Shown here in pieces: positions 49,201-59,399 of a DNA stretch of 64,000 bases (positions within the stretch are counted from its first letter, which is position 1; the number at the start of each line of letters is the position of its first letter). Origin of the DNA: Dicaeum eximium (lineage: Eukaryota > Chordata > Aves > Passeriformes > Dicaeidae); contig VWZP01004602.1 in assembly GCA_013396995.1 (NCBI GenBank), positions 1-64,000 of the forward strand, in the 5' to 3' direction. The translations under genes and the position numbers were made by a program. The notes beneath the pieces were generated by a model. It saw only the letters and a list, made by a program, of their open reading frames with translations, made no database searches and was not told where the DNA came from.

Positions 49201-52200
49201 ATAAATTAACTGTTGTGTTGTGTGCTATCAGTTCTTTTTATCTCCAGTGCCCCAGCTTAATTTCAGTCAAGAAAGGAAGCTATCTTAAAGGCACTGATCT
49301 TCTAAAGAAGTTAAACTGTAACTATATATTTTATCCTGTTTGGGCACAGACTTCTCAAAAAGATGTTTCCTATAACATCCCCCAGACTGCTACACCTAAC
49401 TCAAGTACAGATAGCAGTATCAACTAGAAGTAAACAGCCACTGTATTCACTTAAATTACCTTAAAGTAAATCGATGATGTGAAAAAGAGCTGTGCCAAGG
49501 GATCATAGAGATGCGACTTAATGTCTGAAAAAAATGAGAAAGCAGTATGATAACAGTGCACAAATTCTATGCCCTGAGATATTCCCACGGTCCAAGCTCC
49601 CTCAAAGGATTTGCAGCACATACCAGAGGAACTGCTGAGGGGGATCCAACTCACGAGTCTGAGGAGTTCTGAGCGGCAGCAGACCCCATCCCAGAGAGGA
49701 AGGGTCTTATACAGGAACTCTTCACAGGCAGAAAATCCCTCCTGCAAAGCAGAAGAGAAGCATTCAAAAAGTCATCTCATTGCAGTTTGACATGCTCATA
49801 TCACTCTGGAGAAAGCAAGAGGCTCACACCTCCTTCCTGCCATACTTGCCAGGACATTCAAATTATCATTCTTAGATTATTTTTCCTGCAGAAAACAAGA
49901 CCATTTCCACAATATTAACTTGCCATAGGTGAAGGTATTTTTATCACTTGAGTCACTGTCTCAGAAATACTACAGGAAACAGGTAAGTGCCAGAAGTTCT
50001 TTAAGGGAAGAATTTGTGAAACCCTTGGCTTCCACAAAAAATGCACTTACCTGCAAGAAACATTCTGCCTTGAAGACAGCTTCCAGGAAGCTCTTGAATT
50101 CTTCTTCATATGGGTTATCAACCACACACCAGGGGCATTCTGAACAGGAGAGAATACTGTACTTGAATATGAGCACAGCAAGAACAAGCACAATGAGAAA
50201 CCGAATTCAGTTCTCCTCCAGCTGTTTTAACACTCTGTGGTTATCACTGTTAATCTGAATAGCAAAGTACCATTACTGAAAAGTGAACTCTCAGACATCC
50301 TTTAGGTCCCTACCTCACAAGATAATACTAAAGTTTCTACCTTCCTGGAGCATCTGGCCCATCCAATAGTAGAGCCTCAGGTAAATAGATTCATCTTTCA
50401 CACAATTCATGTAGTGAAGCAATAAGGGGTTTGTTAGCACTGAGCCCATCTGGGAAGGAAACTGCAAGGGAAAAAAAAAAGGATTATTTGCTATTTACAT
50501 CAATAAACTGCCAGAGAACCTCATGTCCAATCTTTTTACCCACAACAAGACCATTCTCAGGACTCATACACCATTCTCAGTTAGGACTAGATGCTCTGTT
50601 AGAATTGGATAGCCCACGCACTACTCACATATAAATAGGGCATAGAGGAACATCCTCTGATCTCCCAAAACATCCACCAAGACCTTTCTGAAACTCACCT
50701 CTAGACGGTAGATATTTTGTAGGAGCTGAGGGAAGGTCTGCAGCTGCTCCACTGGAAAAGATTCGTTTGTACTGTACAGATAAACACAGTTCTTTTCCCT
50801 ATCCTCTTCTAAATTATTTGTGTTTGCACTGCTCGCAGGTATAACCAACTGGACATTCCATTTCTGTAGAAAGGAAACACAAATGACTCAACTTCCAATG
50901 CAGTTGGCTGTACTCATGAACAGTGTTCCCAGAAAGACACAGTTTTACAAAAAAAGGTATCCAGGCTTTCATTATAATTGATTGTTGCATTTCTCTATAG
51001 TTACTCCCCCCTTCCACTGCTGAAATAAAGGCAGACTCCCATTATTTGCCTATATTCATAATGAAAACCACTACCTGGCACCTCCTAGGGTGTGCCTTAG
51101 GCCCATAACATACCCTTTTTCGTGACTGAGGTTGAGATGTGCCTAAAAACACTGCCTGGGACAGGGGAGAGGTCCCCTGGTTTCTTTGCCTTACTGCAGT
51201 GATTGCTGCTTTCCACGGGCCCTCTGAATTCTTGAAGTAAGTCTGCAAACAGAAATCAGACATCCATGCAAGAAGTCAAGCTAAGAGAAAACAACAGATG
51301 AGTTTCTATTCTGATAAACATCACCACAGTCATTAGAGACACTCAATTCTACTTGACAGATTTCCACAGCACAGAACTCGCATCATTCCTCAGTTTCATC
51401 ACCTTTGGCCTACAATTCAACAGCTGGGTTTTTGTTTCCTTTGGAAACAACGTCCCCCTTTTCAGAAGGGATCTCCAACACTTCTATCTTATAATCAATT
51501 CAAACCAAACATCAATTCATAGATTACATCTCCAGTATACCTTAAAATTAATCATGACCAAGGTATGCTCAGTTAATAGAAAAATTTCCTGAATTCAGCA
51601 TCAGTGACACCCACATAACAGAACAATGCCATGAGTAACCAAATACTCAAATTAATGTAGATATTACCACAGAAAATTGGAAAAGCTAACACCTTTTCTG
51701 CACAAATTTTTTTTTGACATTTCAATGCCAATCAGTCTTTAAATTCTAATCAAGTGCCAAACCATCACAAAAGCTTTTGGATTGGCTTGGACCTAGTTAT
51801 TCAAGCTTGTAGTACACAATACAGTGTGTTCATAAAGACAGTTGAAGAAATATTTGGGATTTAGTTCCTAGTAATTTACTGCACTTCTGTGCATGCTAAA
51901 AAATGTAAATTCTCCAACAGATGACTGTGCAGCACAATGCAAAATAAAAATTTAGAGAACAATGTAAATACACAAGCAGACTGAAATAAAACAAATTTTA
52001 TTTTATAGAAACTCAACTTGCCTGCATATTCGTTAAATGTCAGTTCTAAAAAACCAACAAAAATCTCAAACTTTTAAGACTATCACACAAAGAAAATTTT
52101 ATTGCACAATTTAGGTCTCACCAGCTGCTGTTTTCTCTTATATATCTGGTTCTGCTACATGTTTCTACTTGGTTAAAGGGCTGAGCACGCACACAGGGCT

Positions 52201-55200
52201 CTCTAAAAGGGGAGTAATTTTTTGCTGTTCCCTTGCAGCTCTGACAAATCAGTTTCCTACATTTTTTACCTGCTTTTTTTCCTCTTTGCTGTGACACAGG
52301 CTTTCCAAGTGCAGAGCTACTTACTGACTTCCACTGTCATTTGTACTTGAGAATGGCAGCAATTAGAACAATGCCTTGACAAATTAGACTCTTTGTTTCC
52401 TTCAGAACTTAATTTTGTGTGAAATAAGTCAAACCCAGTGGGAACACCAGAAGGATTAAAGTAATCCTCCTAAAATAAAGGTAGATGTCATTCCTTACCA
52501 AATCATCTCATTATGCTGAAGAGGAAACAAAACACAAGGCAAGAAAACCTCATCTAAACCTGATTTTACTCAGTGAAAAGAGGAAATGGAATTGATCTTC
52601 ACCAGTAAATCTGCTATAGCTTAAATAAAAAGCTCCACACAAATACTGTAGTAAATCCTGCTTTTGAATTAACTAAATCTAATTCCTTACCTTCATTTTC
52701 GCAGGAAGGGTTATGGTCACCTGTTCTGGGCAGAAAAGTTTGTAAAGTGACAGCAGAGCTTGCAGATGAGACTGCATTCCCTGTCAAATAAAAGAACAAG
52801 AGGGAAAACATGTGGGGTATGTTTTTAATATAGAAACTGAGCACTGTATTTGGGAACTGGGAAAAACCCCAGTGATCAGTAAAAGCTAAATTTCTAGAGC
52901 TACACGTCACCAAGTAACCATAGATAAACAACTGAAAGTGACACAAGACAACAGAAACTGGGTGAGTGAAATAACTATAGCAAGAGGACTGAAGACCTTT
53001 CTGTAGTCATAACTCATAGAAAGGACTTTAACAATCAAAGTGATAAAAAAGTCTTCTGCTGCCTAAAGAACATGTTATTCTAGCAGTGTTTTTTTTTAAA
53101 AAAAAAAGGAAGCAAGGCCTCCTACAATCTTACATTTTTCAGTCATTTTTGGTACCACTTGGAAAGGAAGTTGAATAGAAAATTCAAGACTGTAATAGAT
53201 AAATGAAGCTGCCCTTTGCTTCAGAGATTTCACTATACCTGGTCACAAAACACTGAGCTTTGCATGTGCTCACAAAACACACATGAAAGTTAGGGATGCA
53301 CGTGCAAGAAACTTTAATGCTACAAAGACTACAACCTACAATTCCAAGTCCAGCCACTCTTCTCCACCCTGTAAGGACCTTAGTCTTACAAAGTGCATTA
53401 TTAACCACAGTTCACCCTCTATAAGGTCTGAAATAAACTCACCATTTTTGCTTGTAGTTCAAGCAGTCTCCTAATCCGAAAAGGCTTGACTGGAAATACA
53501 ATTAAGAATATAAAGGATTTAAAAAATACCGTATCAGACATTTAAGCAGAAGTTATATAAGTAACATTTTTGTTACAAAATCATGACAAAGGAAGCAGAA
53601 CCAATAATTCTTATTTCTAGGGTAATAGAGAGGTTTCCAATTCAGCAAGTGTTACACAGAGTCTTGCCTGAACTCATTCTTCCTTGCATTAAAAGCACAA
53701 TATTGGCTAATCATTGTATCAGCTGCATTGGAAGAAAAGGCAGCAGCAGCAAACAGAATCAGATATAAAATGGTATTTCAGCTGACACAGATGAGACTCA
53801 CCATTTTCTCTCCTGGTCAGCAGGTAGAGCAGGTGGCAGATGTAGGGGCACTGCAAAGCAAGGGCAGCCATGAGCTCTCCTGCTGCTGCAGACACACAGC
53901 CCGGACACACAAAAAGCAGCACAAGAGACAGCCCCACATATCAACTTCATTTAAAACTTCATCTGCACTGTGAGCAGTCCTGACAGTAGCCAAGCTATTT
54001 AATTAACTTGGATCATTTCTTTTCGAACATGGTCTAGAAATTACAAGAGTCAGCAGTGAAAGTGCAATTACATTTTCAGAAGGAAAGGCACTTTGAACCA
54101 ATATACTTTAGAACTTTTAACTGCAGTTGAGGCTGTAAAGGGTCTTAAATTAGTTTCAAACCAACTCTAGGGCACTTTCCAACTGACCTATCACATCTGA
54201 AAAAGCTGTTTCAAACATTAAGAACTTAAATCCAGTTTCATGGAAAGATTATAACTGAAATTAATCTAAAACCATTAAAAACATTACAAGAAATATAGCT
54301 CAGAACTTTGGGAACTTGTTTTAACCATAAAATATCCTAAACTGAAAGAATATTAACAATTTCATACCTAAAATGACTGCCAAGATCATTTTAGTATGTA
54401 CTGAATCCAAACACTCAAAATTTCCTGGATTTTACAGTTGCCATATGGCAGAAATTGCCTGAATGCTTGTTCTCTTTTAAACTATATTTCAAATTAAGTA
54501 GAACACCAATTAGTGCCTCACCTTAAATAAACACTGCTCTAAAATGTTGGGTTGTTGTTTTTTTTTTCCCCAAGGTATACAAGTCAGTTTCTGCCCAGGA
54601 GCAGGAGACTTTACCTGCTGATGTCTGACAATCTCAGAATGGAAATTTAGACAGAATAAATGGTCACACTCTCTCTGATACAGTATAGCAATTCTTGGAA
54701 ACATGTTTAAGCAGAGACCACAGCAATCTTACAGTACTTGCCTGTTTATGGATTTAAATTACCCAGCAATCTTAGAATGCAAGAAGAAAATAAAAAAAGG
54801 AAATCCAGCCATCAGAAAATGGTCTCTAATCAACACCTACTCCAGACTAATTCTGGCATTGATATGTATATTACTAATGAACATTTAGGTTTATTTTGTC
54901 AGTTCCATATGTTCTTCAGCTGTCCTTACCATCTTCTCATCTTGCAGGAAGGAGAAGAAGAAACCATAGAGGGCATGAAGTTGTTCCTTGTGATCAATGA
55001 AGTCAAACACTGTGATCAGCCACTTTAAAAAAAGCAGCTGCAGACAGCAAAAAAACCCATGTTACATTAAGTCATGGACAAAAGCAAGGCAGAGGAATCA
55101 GAAGCCAGCTCCAGAGACATGATCAGTAAGGATACACACCATTTTCAAGGATAACCAGAGAGCTACAGACAAACACTTCAGGGGCAATTCAGATGAAGAA

Positions 55201-57522
55201 AGTCTGCCAAGGGATTCACCAGGTAAACAACTGACCCCATCACTGCTGTTGGAAACTGGGGCTTGGTTTGTATAACCACGGGACCCTATTTGTGTATCAA
55301 TATCAATGGTGACTGGGACAGAGGGAATCCAATAAACGGGGCACACATGGGCTCAGCCTGGAGAAAAGGAGACTCGGGGAACTTTCTCACTCTTCACAAC
55401 TCCCTGAAAGGAGGCTGAAGTGAGGCAGGGGCCAGTCTCTTCTCCCAGGTACAAAAGTGACAGGTCAAGAAGAAACAAAAAACAAGCATTGCCAGGGAGG
55501 TTGAGATTGGATAATAGGAGAAATTTCATCACTGAAAGGGTTGCCAAGCACTGGAACAGACTGCCCAGGGAAGTGGCTGAATCACCATCCTTGGAGGGAT
55601 TTAAAAGATGTGCAGCTGTGGCTCTTGGGGATGTGGTTGGCTTGGCATTAGGTTAATGGTTGGATTCTGTGGTCTTAATCTTTTCTAATCTAGATTATTC
55701 TATCATGTAAACCTGTGAGCAGACCATGTGAACATAAAAAAGACTCTTTCCCTAATGTTAAGTCATGTTGCCACAACCAAAGTGCACATAACCTAAGGGG
55801 TACCCTACTGAAATTAAAGGATGCCTTACACAGAAGTATTTCACAGAAATGTTGGTGGAGACACCATTCCTGAGGAGTTCAAAGACACGAGGCAAGCAGG
55901 AACCAAATCTCCATGGACACTTTTAATGTGTTTCTTGGTTCCCACTGCCATTCCAGCAATACGCATCTCTGCCAGTCTTGGTAAATGACAGTATCTTGTG
56001 TAAGACTTTGTACATTAAAACCTAATGATTTTTGAATCCTCAAAATAACCTGTTATTAAGGTTCCTGTACAGAAGCAATAACTAGTGTAAACACTTACTA
56101 AGTTACCTGGATGTTGCCTGAGCATTTGCTGACACAGAGCCAAGACACAGCTGTTACTACAGAATTTTCTGGTATCACTGAGGCAGGAATCAGGCTCTTC
56201 AATAAACGAGTATTCACTGTATCAGCTGGAAAAAAAAAAACAGTTTCAAATAAGATGATGCTCATGTTTTGCAGCTTAGGTCAAAATTCCCTCTGGACAA
56301 AATTATTTAGAGCTTCCTTGCTCAAAGTAACAGTGTATAAGAATTTAGTAAGGACATACCTATACCTCAATATCATGACAAATACTTCATTCCAGCTTTA
56401 CAAAAGAAAATGGAAACTACACCAGATCATGCCAGAAAAATTAATTTTATGCTATAGTACCATAAACACATTATCTCAGCAGGTTTGAATAGAGGGGAAA
56501 GGCACATCCACAGAAGATACACCAGCAGTAGAGAAATGTTTTACCAAATTTGCCACTGAGCACCACGCTGAGCAGTATCTCAAACCCTTCAGGGGGCAGC
56601 CCTTGCTTCAGGGCAGTGCTTTCCACAGCATCCAAGTGTTTCTGCAGAACATTGCTTTTCTTCAGTGCAACACGGTCTTGAACTAGGAAAAACAAATAGG
56701 ACAAGCACAGGATGAAACAACTTCTGAACAGAAATCAACCTAAAGCTTCTCTGAACTGTCCCTGCATTCCTTTTCTTAATACAGTAACAAAGCAGAAAAA
56801 CTTTTAAGACATTAAAGAACCATTACATAGCTCAGGGGTTAAAGAGGGAAAACAGAAATAAAATTATTCTAAAATTATTAATATTTTAATAATAAATATG
56901 TAGAGAGACTTCTTACAGGAGCACATAGTGACAGGACAAGGGGAATGGCTTCAAACTGAAGGAGGTTTAGATGGGATATTGAGATAAAATTGTTTACTGT
57001 GAGGGTGGTGAGGCCCTGGCTTAGGTTACCCAGAGCAGCTGTGGCTGCCCCATCCCTCAAAGTGTTCAAGGCCAGGCTGGATGGGGCCCTGAGCAACTTG
57101 ATCTACTGGAGAATGTTCCTACCCATGGCAGAGGGGTTTGGTCCTTCCAATCCAAACCATTCCAGCTATTCCTTTTTTTTTACATAGTAGTACACAAAAC
57201 TTCTAAGACATTAAAGAAACAATATATAGCTCAGGCATTAAAGAGGGAAAACAGATACATTTTTTGTAAATTACAAATGTAGCTATCATCTTCTCAATCC
57301 TAGATAGCCACAAATTCTCTCACCTTTCTCAAAGTAGCTCAAAGCTTGCTCTAGAGACCCTTCCTGGCTATCATGTTCCTGATCATTAGCAGACTGATGA
57401 TTCTGCAGACTTTTTTCAGAGTCAGTTCTCCCTCTTTTTCGCCAAGCAGAGAGATCAGTTTGGCTTTTTTGGCGAACATCCAGAGGCTGCTTTGGGGTCC
57501 TGGAACTCTGCCTTCGCTGCAT
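43097..57522 (-). CDS. CENPI: Centromere protein I (CENP-I), 20 coding exons
   Basis: CENP-I is the HEAT-repeat-like subunit of the CENP-H/I/K/M complex in the constitutive centromere-associated network, homologous to fission yeast Mis6; it helps CENP-A loading and kinetochore assembly. The model gives 2,241 nt and 746 aa (human 756), all junctions in frame. Hallmarks: LSGKF near residue 110; SVVTAVSWLC; FDFIDHKEQ; CPYICHLLYLLT; FPVEQLQTFPQLLQNI; KTLPLWDGVCCRSELLRLVS; DPLAQLFFTSSIYFK; NSTFLLHFILGFYE; YNLPLLVMPPAGVFYPALLS; TYQEYNQYIIAMVGCLWTS; GKKWDWYLEYL near the end. The first ATG in frame is at 57522; an upstream in-frame codon at 57558 is GTG, and two upstream ATGs read short out-of-frame peptides. 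The poorly conserved N-terminus and a shorter C-terminus (ends GNVEA) differ from human. Confidence 0.97.
44044..44085 (-). CDS. CENPI: CENPI coding exon 19 (42-nt microexon)
   Basis: Encodes 14 residues (VCPDDTTFNFKLIK) between polypyrimidine-AG and AAG|gtaaga, phase 0 at both ends. Human CENP-I has exactly 14 residues between the two flanking blocks, which supports this weakly conserved exon. Confidence 0.8.
44722..44956 (+). mobile_element. CR1-type LINE fragment in a CENPI intron
   Basis: Contains ttaggttggatatacggaagaggttcttcc, actggaacaggctccccaggga and the CR1-like end ccatgattctag. Diverged, 5' truncated, antisense to CENPI. Confidence 0.8.
45935..46168 (-). CDS. CENPI: CENPI coding exon 18
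   Basis: Residues 612-689 (SNQTYQEYNQYIIAMVGCLW, VYHPAMMGYSVEFLQQ), the longest coding exon. Confidence 0.96.
46325..46373 (-). CDS. CENPI: CENPI coding exon 17
   Basis: Residues 595-611 (YRANLVAAKENELSKK). Confidence 0.95.
47471..47595 (-). CDS. CENPI: CENPI coding exon 16
   Basis: Residues 554-595 (VCDMYLKYNLPLLVMPPAGV, LNQLCYIMY). Confidence 0.96.
48340..48475 (-). CDS. CENPI: CENPI coding exon 15
   Basis: Residues 508-553 (NTTLSGLVNVVAELVHFVGW, NNSTFLLHFILGFYE). Donor ACG|gtgtgt. Confidence 0.95.
48840..48925 (-). CDS. CENPI: CENPI coding exon 14
   Basis: Residues 480-508 (CSVLETLKELLQNWL, then a diverged stretch). Acceptor gttgcag|TGC chosen over a shifted AG because it keeps CSVL. 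Confidence 0.92.
49135..49200. repeat. Tandem duplication, two 33-bp units
   Basis: Units 49135-49167 and 49168-49200 begin acagtttaaacaagtagtta and differ at one base. Lies in a CENPI intron. Confidence 0.9.
49460..49524 (-). CDS. CENPI: CENPI coding exon 13
   Basis: Residues 458-479 (HLYDPLAQLFFTSSIYFK). Confidence 0.96.
49624..49741 (-). CDS. CENPI: CENPI coding exon 12
   Basis: Residues 419-458 (ACEEFLYKTLPLWDGVCCRS, LVSWIPLSS), one of the best conserved blocks. Confidence 0.96.
50051..50139 (-). CDS. CENPI: CENPI coding exon 11
   Basis: Residues 389-418 (EEEFKSFLEAVFKAECFLQ). Confidence 0.95.
50341..50461 (-). CDS. CENPI: CENPI coding exon 10
   Basis: Residues 349-389 (PSQMGSVLTNPLLLHYMNCV, YYWMGQMLQE). 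Confidence 0.95.
50699..50863 (-). CDS. CENPI: CENPI coding exon 9
   Basis: Residues 294-348. Variable middle, then conserved ESFPVEQLQTFPQLLQNIYR. Phase 0. Confidence 0.95.
51114..51242 (-). CDS. CENPI: CENPI coding exon 8
   Basis: Residues 251-293 (TYFKNSEGPWKAAITAVRQR, SRKR). Phase 0. Confidence 0.95.
52691..52780 (-). CDS. CENPI: CENPI coding exon 7
   Basis: Residues 221-250 (GMQSHLQALLSLYKLFCPEQ, ITLPAKMK). 90 nt, phase 0. Confidence 0.95.
53443..53489 (-). CDS. CENPI: CENPI coding exon 6
   Basis: Residues 205-220 (VKPFRIRRLLELQAKM). A 47-nt exon. Confidence 0.95.
53802..53850 (-). CDS. CENPI: CENPI coding exon 5
   Basis: Residues 189-205 (CPYICHLLYLLTRREN). Confidence 0.95.
54930..55037 (-). 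CDS. CENPI: CENPI coding exon 4
   Basis: Residues 153-188 (LLFLKWLITVFDFIDHKEQL, LYGFFFSFLQDE). 108 nt, phase 0. Confidence 0.95.
55350..55705 (+). mobile_element. CR1-type LINE fragment in a CENPI intron
   Basis: Shares ctcagcctggagaaaaggagactc with the 12.1-kb copy, then has tcactgaaagggttgccaagcactggaacagactgcccagggaagt. The 3' end is eroded (gattattctatcatg). Antisense to CENPI. Confidence 0.85.
56107..56225 (-). CDS. CENPI: CENPI coding exon 3
   Basis: Residues 113-152 (DTVNTRLLKSLIPASVIPEN, VVTAVSWLCVSKCSGN). Confidence 0.95.
56545..56682 (-). CDS. CENPI: CENPI coding exon 2
   Basis: Residues 67-113 (LQKHLDAVESTALKQGL, GFEILLSVVLSGKF). Acceptor ttttcctag, donor TTTG|gtaaaa. Confidence 0.95.
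56797..56856. repeat. Left copy of a 60-bp direct repeat flanking a CR1 fragment
   Basis: By eye 54 of 60 bases match the copy at 57196-57255, with no gaps. Confidence 0.85.
56919..57172 (+). mobile_element. CR1-type LINE fragment in a CENPI intron
   Basis: Contains gtgacaggacaaggggaatgg, tgtttactgtgagggtggtgaggc and ttccaatccaaaccattcc, matching the CR1 3' region. Antisense to CENPI and bracketed by the 60-bp direct repeats. Confidence 0.82.
57196..57255. repeat. Right copy of the 60-bp direct repeat
   Basis: Partner of 56797-56856, offset 399 bp. Confidence 0.85.
57324..57522 (-). CDS. CENPI: CENPI coding exon 1
   Basis: Residues 1-67 (MQRRQSSRTPKQ, LSAWRKR, LEQALSYFEK). The LSAW and YFEK blocks align with human. 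The exon extends 5' to an acceptor at 57634 (ttccttacag), so exon 1 of the gene is noncoding. Donor AAAG|gtgaga. Confidence 0.93.
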
Positions 57523-57823
57523 CTTTTCAGACTCCCAGCTGAGACTGGAGGATTTCACTCATTTGTCATGTGAGAGCCAATCCTTCATTAGGCAAGAAAA
57601 GAGATCAGCTGAGGGATGTCAGAGAGCTGGTTCCCTGTAAGGAAAAGAAACATTTATTTTCCCAGCAAGCAGATTTTAGAGGCATCCTACATAACACGAG
57701 AGTAAATTCAGAGGAAATAGTTCAGAGCTGACTGCTTCCCAAAAGATCAGACAAAATCCTCAAAGATAACAGTGTATCAAAACTCTCATCTTACATTAAA
57801 AAAGAAAAAAATTCCCGAGTAAA

Positions 57824-57858
57824 AATTAACACAAGCTTTAACACAATTAACACAAGCT
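57824..57858. repeat. Short 21-bp period tandem repeat
   Basis: aattaacacaagct occurs at 57824 and 57845, joined by ttaacac. Lies in the presumed first intron of CENPI. Confidence 0.7.
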
Positions 57859-58599
57859 CCTTTCAAGTTAAACATCATGTTATATAGCATTTTGATAAAA
57901 AAACCAACATAACCAGAAAGTTAACAAAACACAACCAAGTTTTCTTCTGAGTTAATTTTGTACATTATTATTTTCCTTGCTTGTATTGTGTATGCCAGTA
58001 CATCCACTCAACACATCATGATACTCTGCAAGGTTATGTACAGATGTAAGAGGATCATAACAACACTTTTCTTCCTATTTCACAAAAATTAGATTCTTCG
58101 GCAGCCTTCCCACTAACCTGCTTGGATTGGAAAAACTAAAAAATTCTGGTAACTTCCAAATAGGGCACAAGAGCTACCAACAGTGCCAAACTGCACACCT
58201 GTGGGTGAAATACAGCCACAAAAAGTGGTATTTGCTCCTCAATATGCTGGAAAGATCAACCTTTTACCCACAAAACAGGAAATTTTGCTACAATTTCCTG
58301 AACTTGATAGAGTGTGCACCCCTGTCCCTGGATTGCTGGAACCTATCTTTCCTGACACAATAAAACAGAACTACTTTCAATCCATACTCCCTCTCCACCT
58401 CTCACTTCCTTACGAGGTTTGAATCATCACTATTTCCCTATAGGTTTGTTTGTCACTTGTGCAGCAAAGCTCGGTGACCACATAGAATACAGCAACAGCT
58501 TTCTCTCAGCTCCCTCAGCACCTTCTCTACATGTGCTTTGTTTTGTCCTGCAGGATTTCTCCCAGGAAGGTTAGGCGAAGAAGAGAGCAGCTGGAAGGG

Positions 58600-59350
58600 C
58601 AGTTCAGGCTGACAGCGAGCCCAGCCCTGCGCAGCCCCTCGGTGCCGACACCGGCAGCGTGGCACCAGCACCGCTCACCCTCCTCCCTGCAGCGCCCACC
58701 GCCACTCCCGCAGCGCGCCCGGAGCATCCCGAGAGCACGGAGGGGGCGAGGCCTGCCCGGCTCTTCCCGGCCCAGCCCAGCCCAGCCCAGCCCAGCTCAG
58801 CCCGGCGGGCCCGGAGCGCTCAGAACAGCGGCGGGGCTCCCGGCCCTCAGTGCGGAGCCGGGCCGGGGGAAGGGAGAGGTCACTGACCATGCCCCGGCCA
58901 CTGACCGTTCCGGGGAACTGGCCCTCCCGCTGCTGTGGCCAGTCACCATCCCACGACCACCAACCGCCGCTCTGCTCGGAGCACTGACCGTTCCAGGGCA
59001 GTTAACGCTGCTGCTGCCCCGGGCACCGACCACCCCCCGGGCACCGACCATCCAGGGCCGCCTCCCGCCGGCTCCAACCGTCCCCGCGTTCAAACCCCGC
59101 CGCCGCCGCCCCGCACATGCGCACTGACTGCGGCCGCCCCTCAGCGCCACGCCTGCCCTGCCTGCCCTCCCAGCCGCGCGTGCGCAAAGCCGCCACCGCA
59201 CGCGGCGGGCGGGAATGACGGCAGCGCTTCCGCCCTTCCTGAGCCGGGCGCCTCTGCGCATGCGCGGTGTGTGCGAGGCGGGAACCGCCCGTGAGGGGAA
59301 GGGCTCCCACCCCTCCCCTCTCCTCCCCTCAGGTGTCTGCTCGGCCATCG
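58600..59350 (-). promoter_or_regulatory. CENPI: CENPI CpG-island promoter with NRF1-like sites
   Basis: The most CpG-dense part of the window, just upstream of CENPI on the minus strand. It contains a perfect NRF1 palindrome TGCGCATGCGC at 59255-59265 and related sites at 59112-59124 and 59175-59186, plus an ETS-like GCGGAAGC on the minus strand near 59225. A minus-strand donor (GAGG|gtgagc, gt at 58678-58677) is a candidate end of the noncoding first exon. The island could also fire on the plus strand, but no plus-strand gene is recognised. Confidence 0.7.
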
Positions 59351-59399
59351 GGCTGGGAATGTTTTTTAAAACGTTACGTTTTAAAAAAGAGGAGTGTGG

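Noticed and set aside
57523..57558. N-terminal extension of CENPI starting at 57558
   Set aside because: The codon at 57558 is GTG, not ATG, and vertebrate nuclear genes rarely use it. The first in-frame ATG is at 57522.
58531..59127. 198-aa plus-strand frame in the CpG island
   Set aside because: Pro/Arg/Ala-rich composition is what CpG-rich DNA yields in any frame; it opens before the island and lacks homology. More likely promoter DNA.
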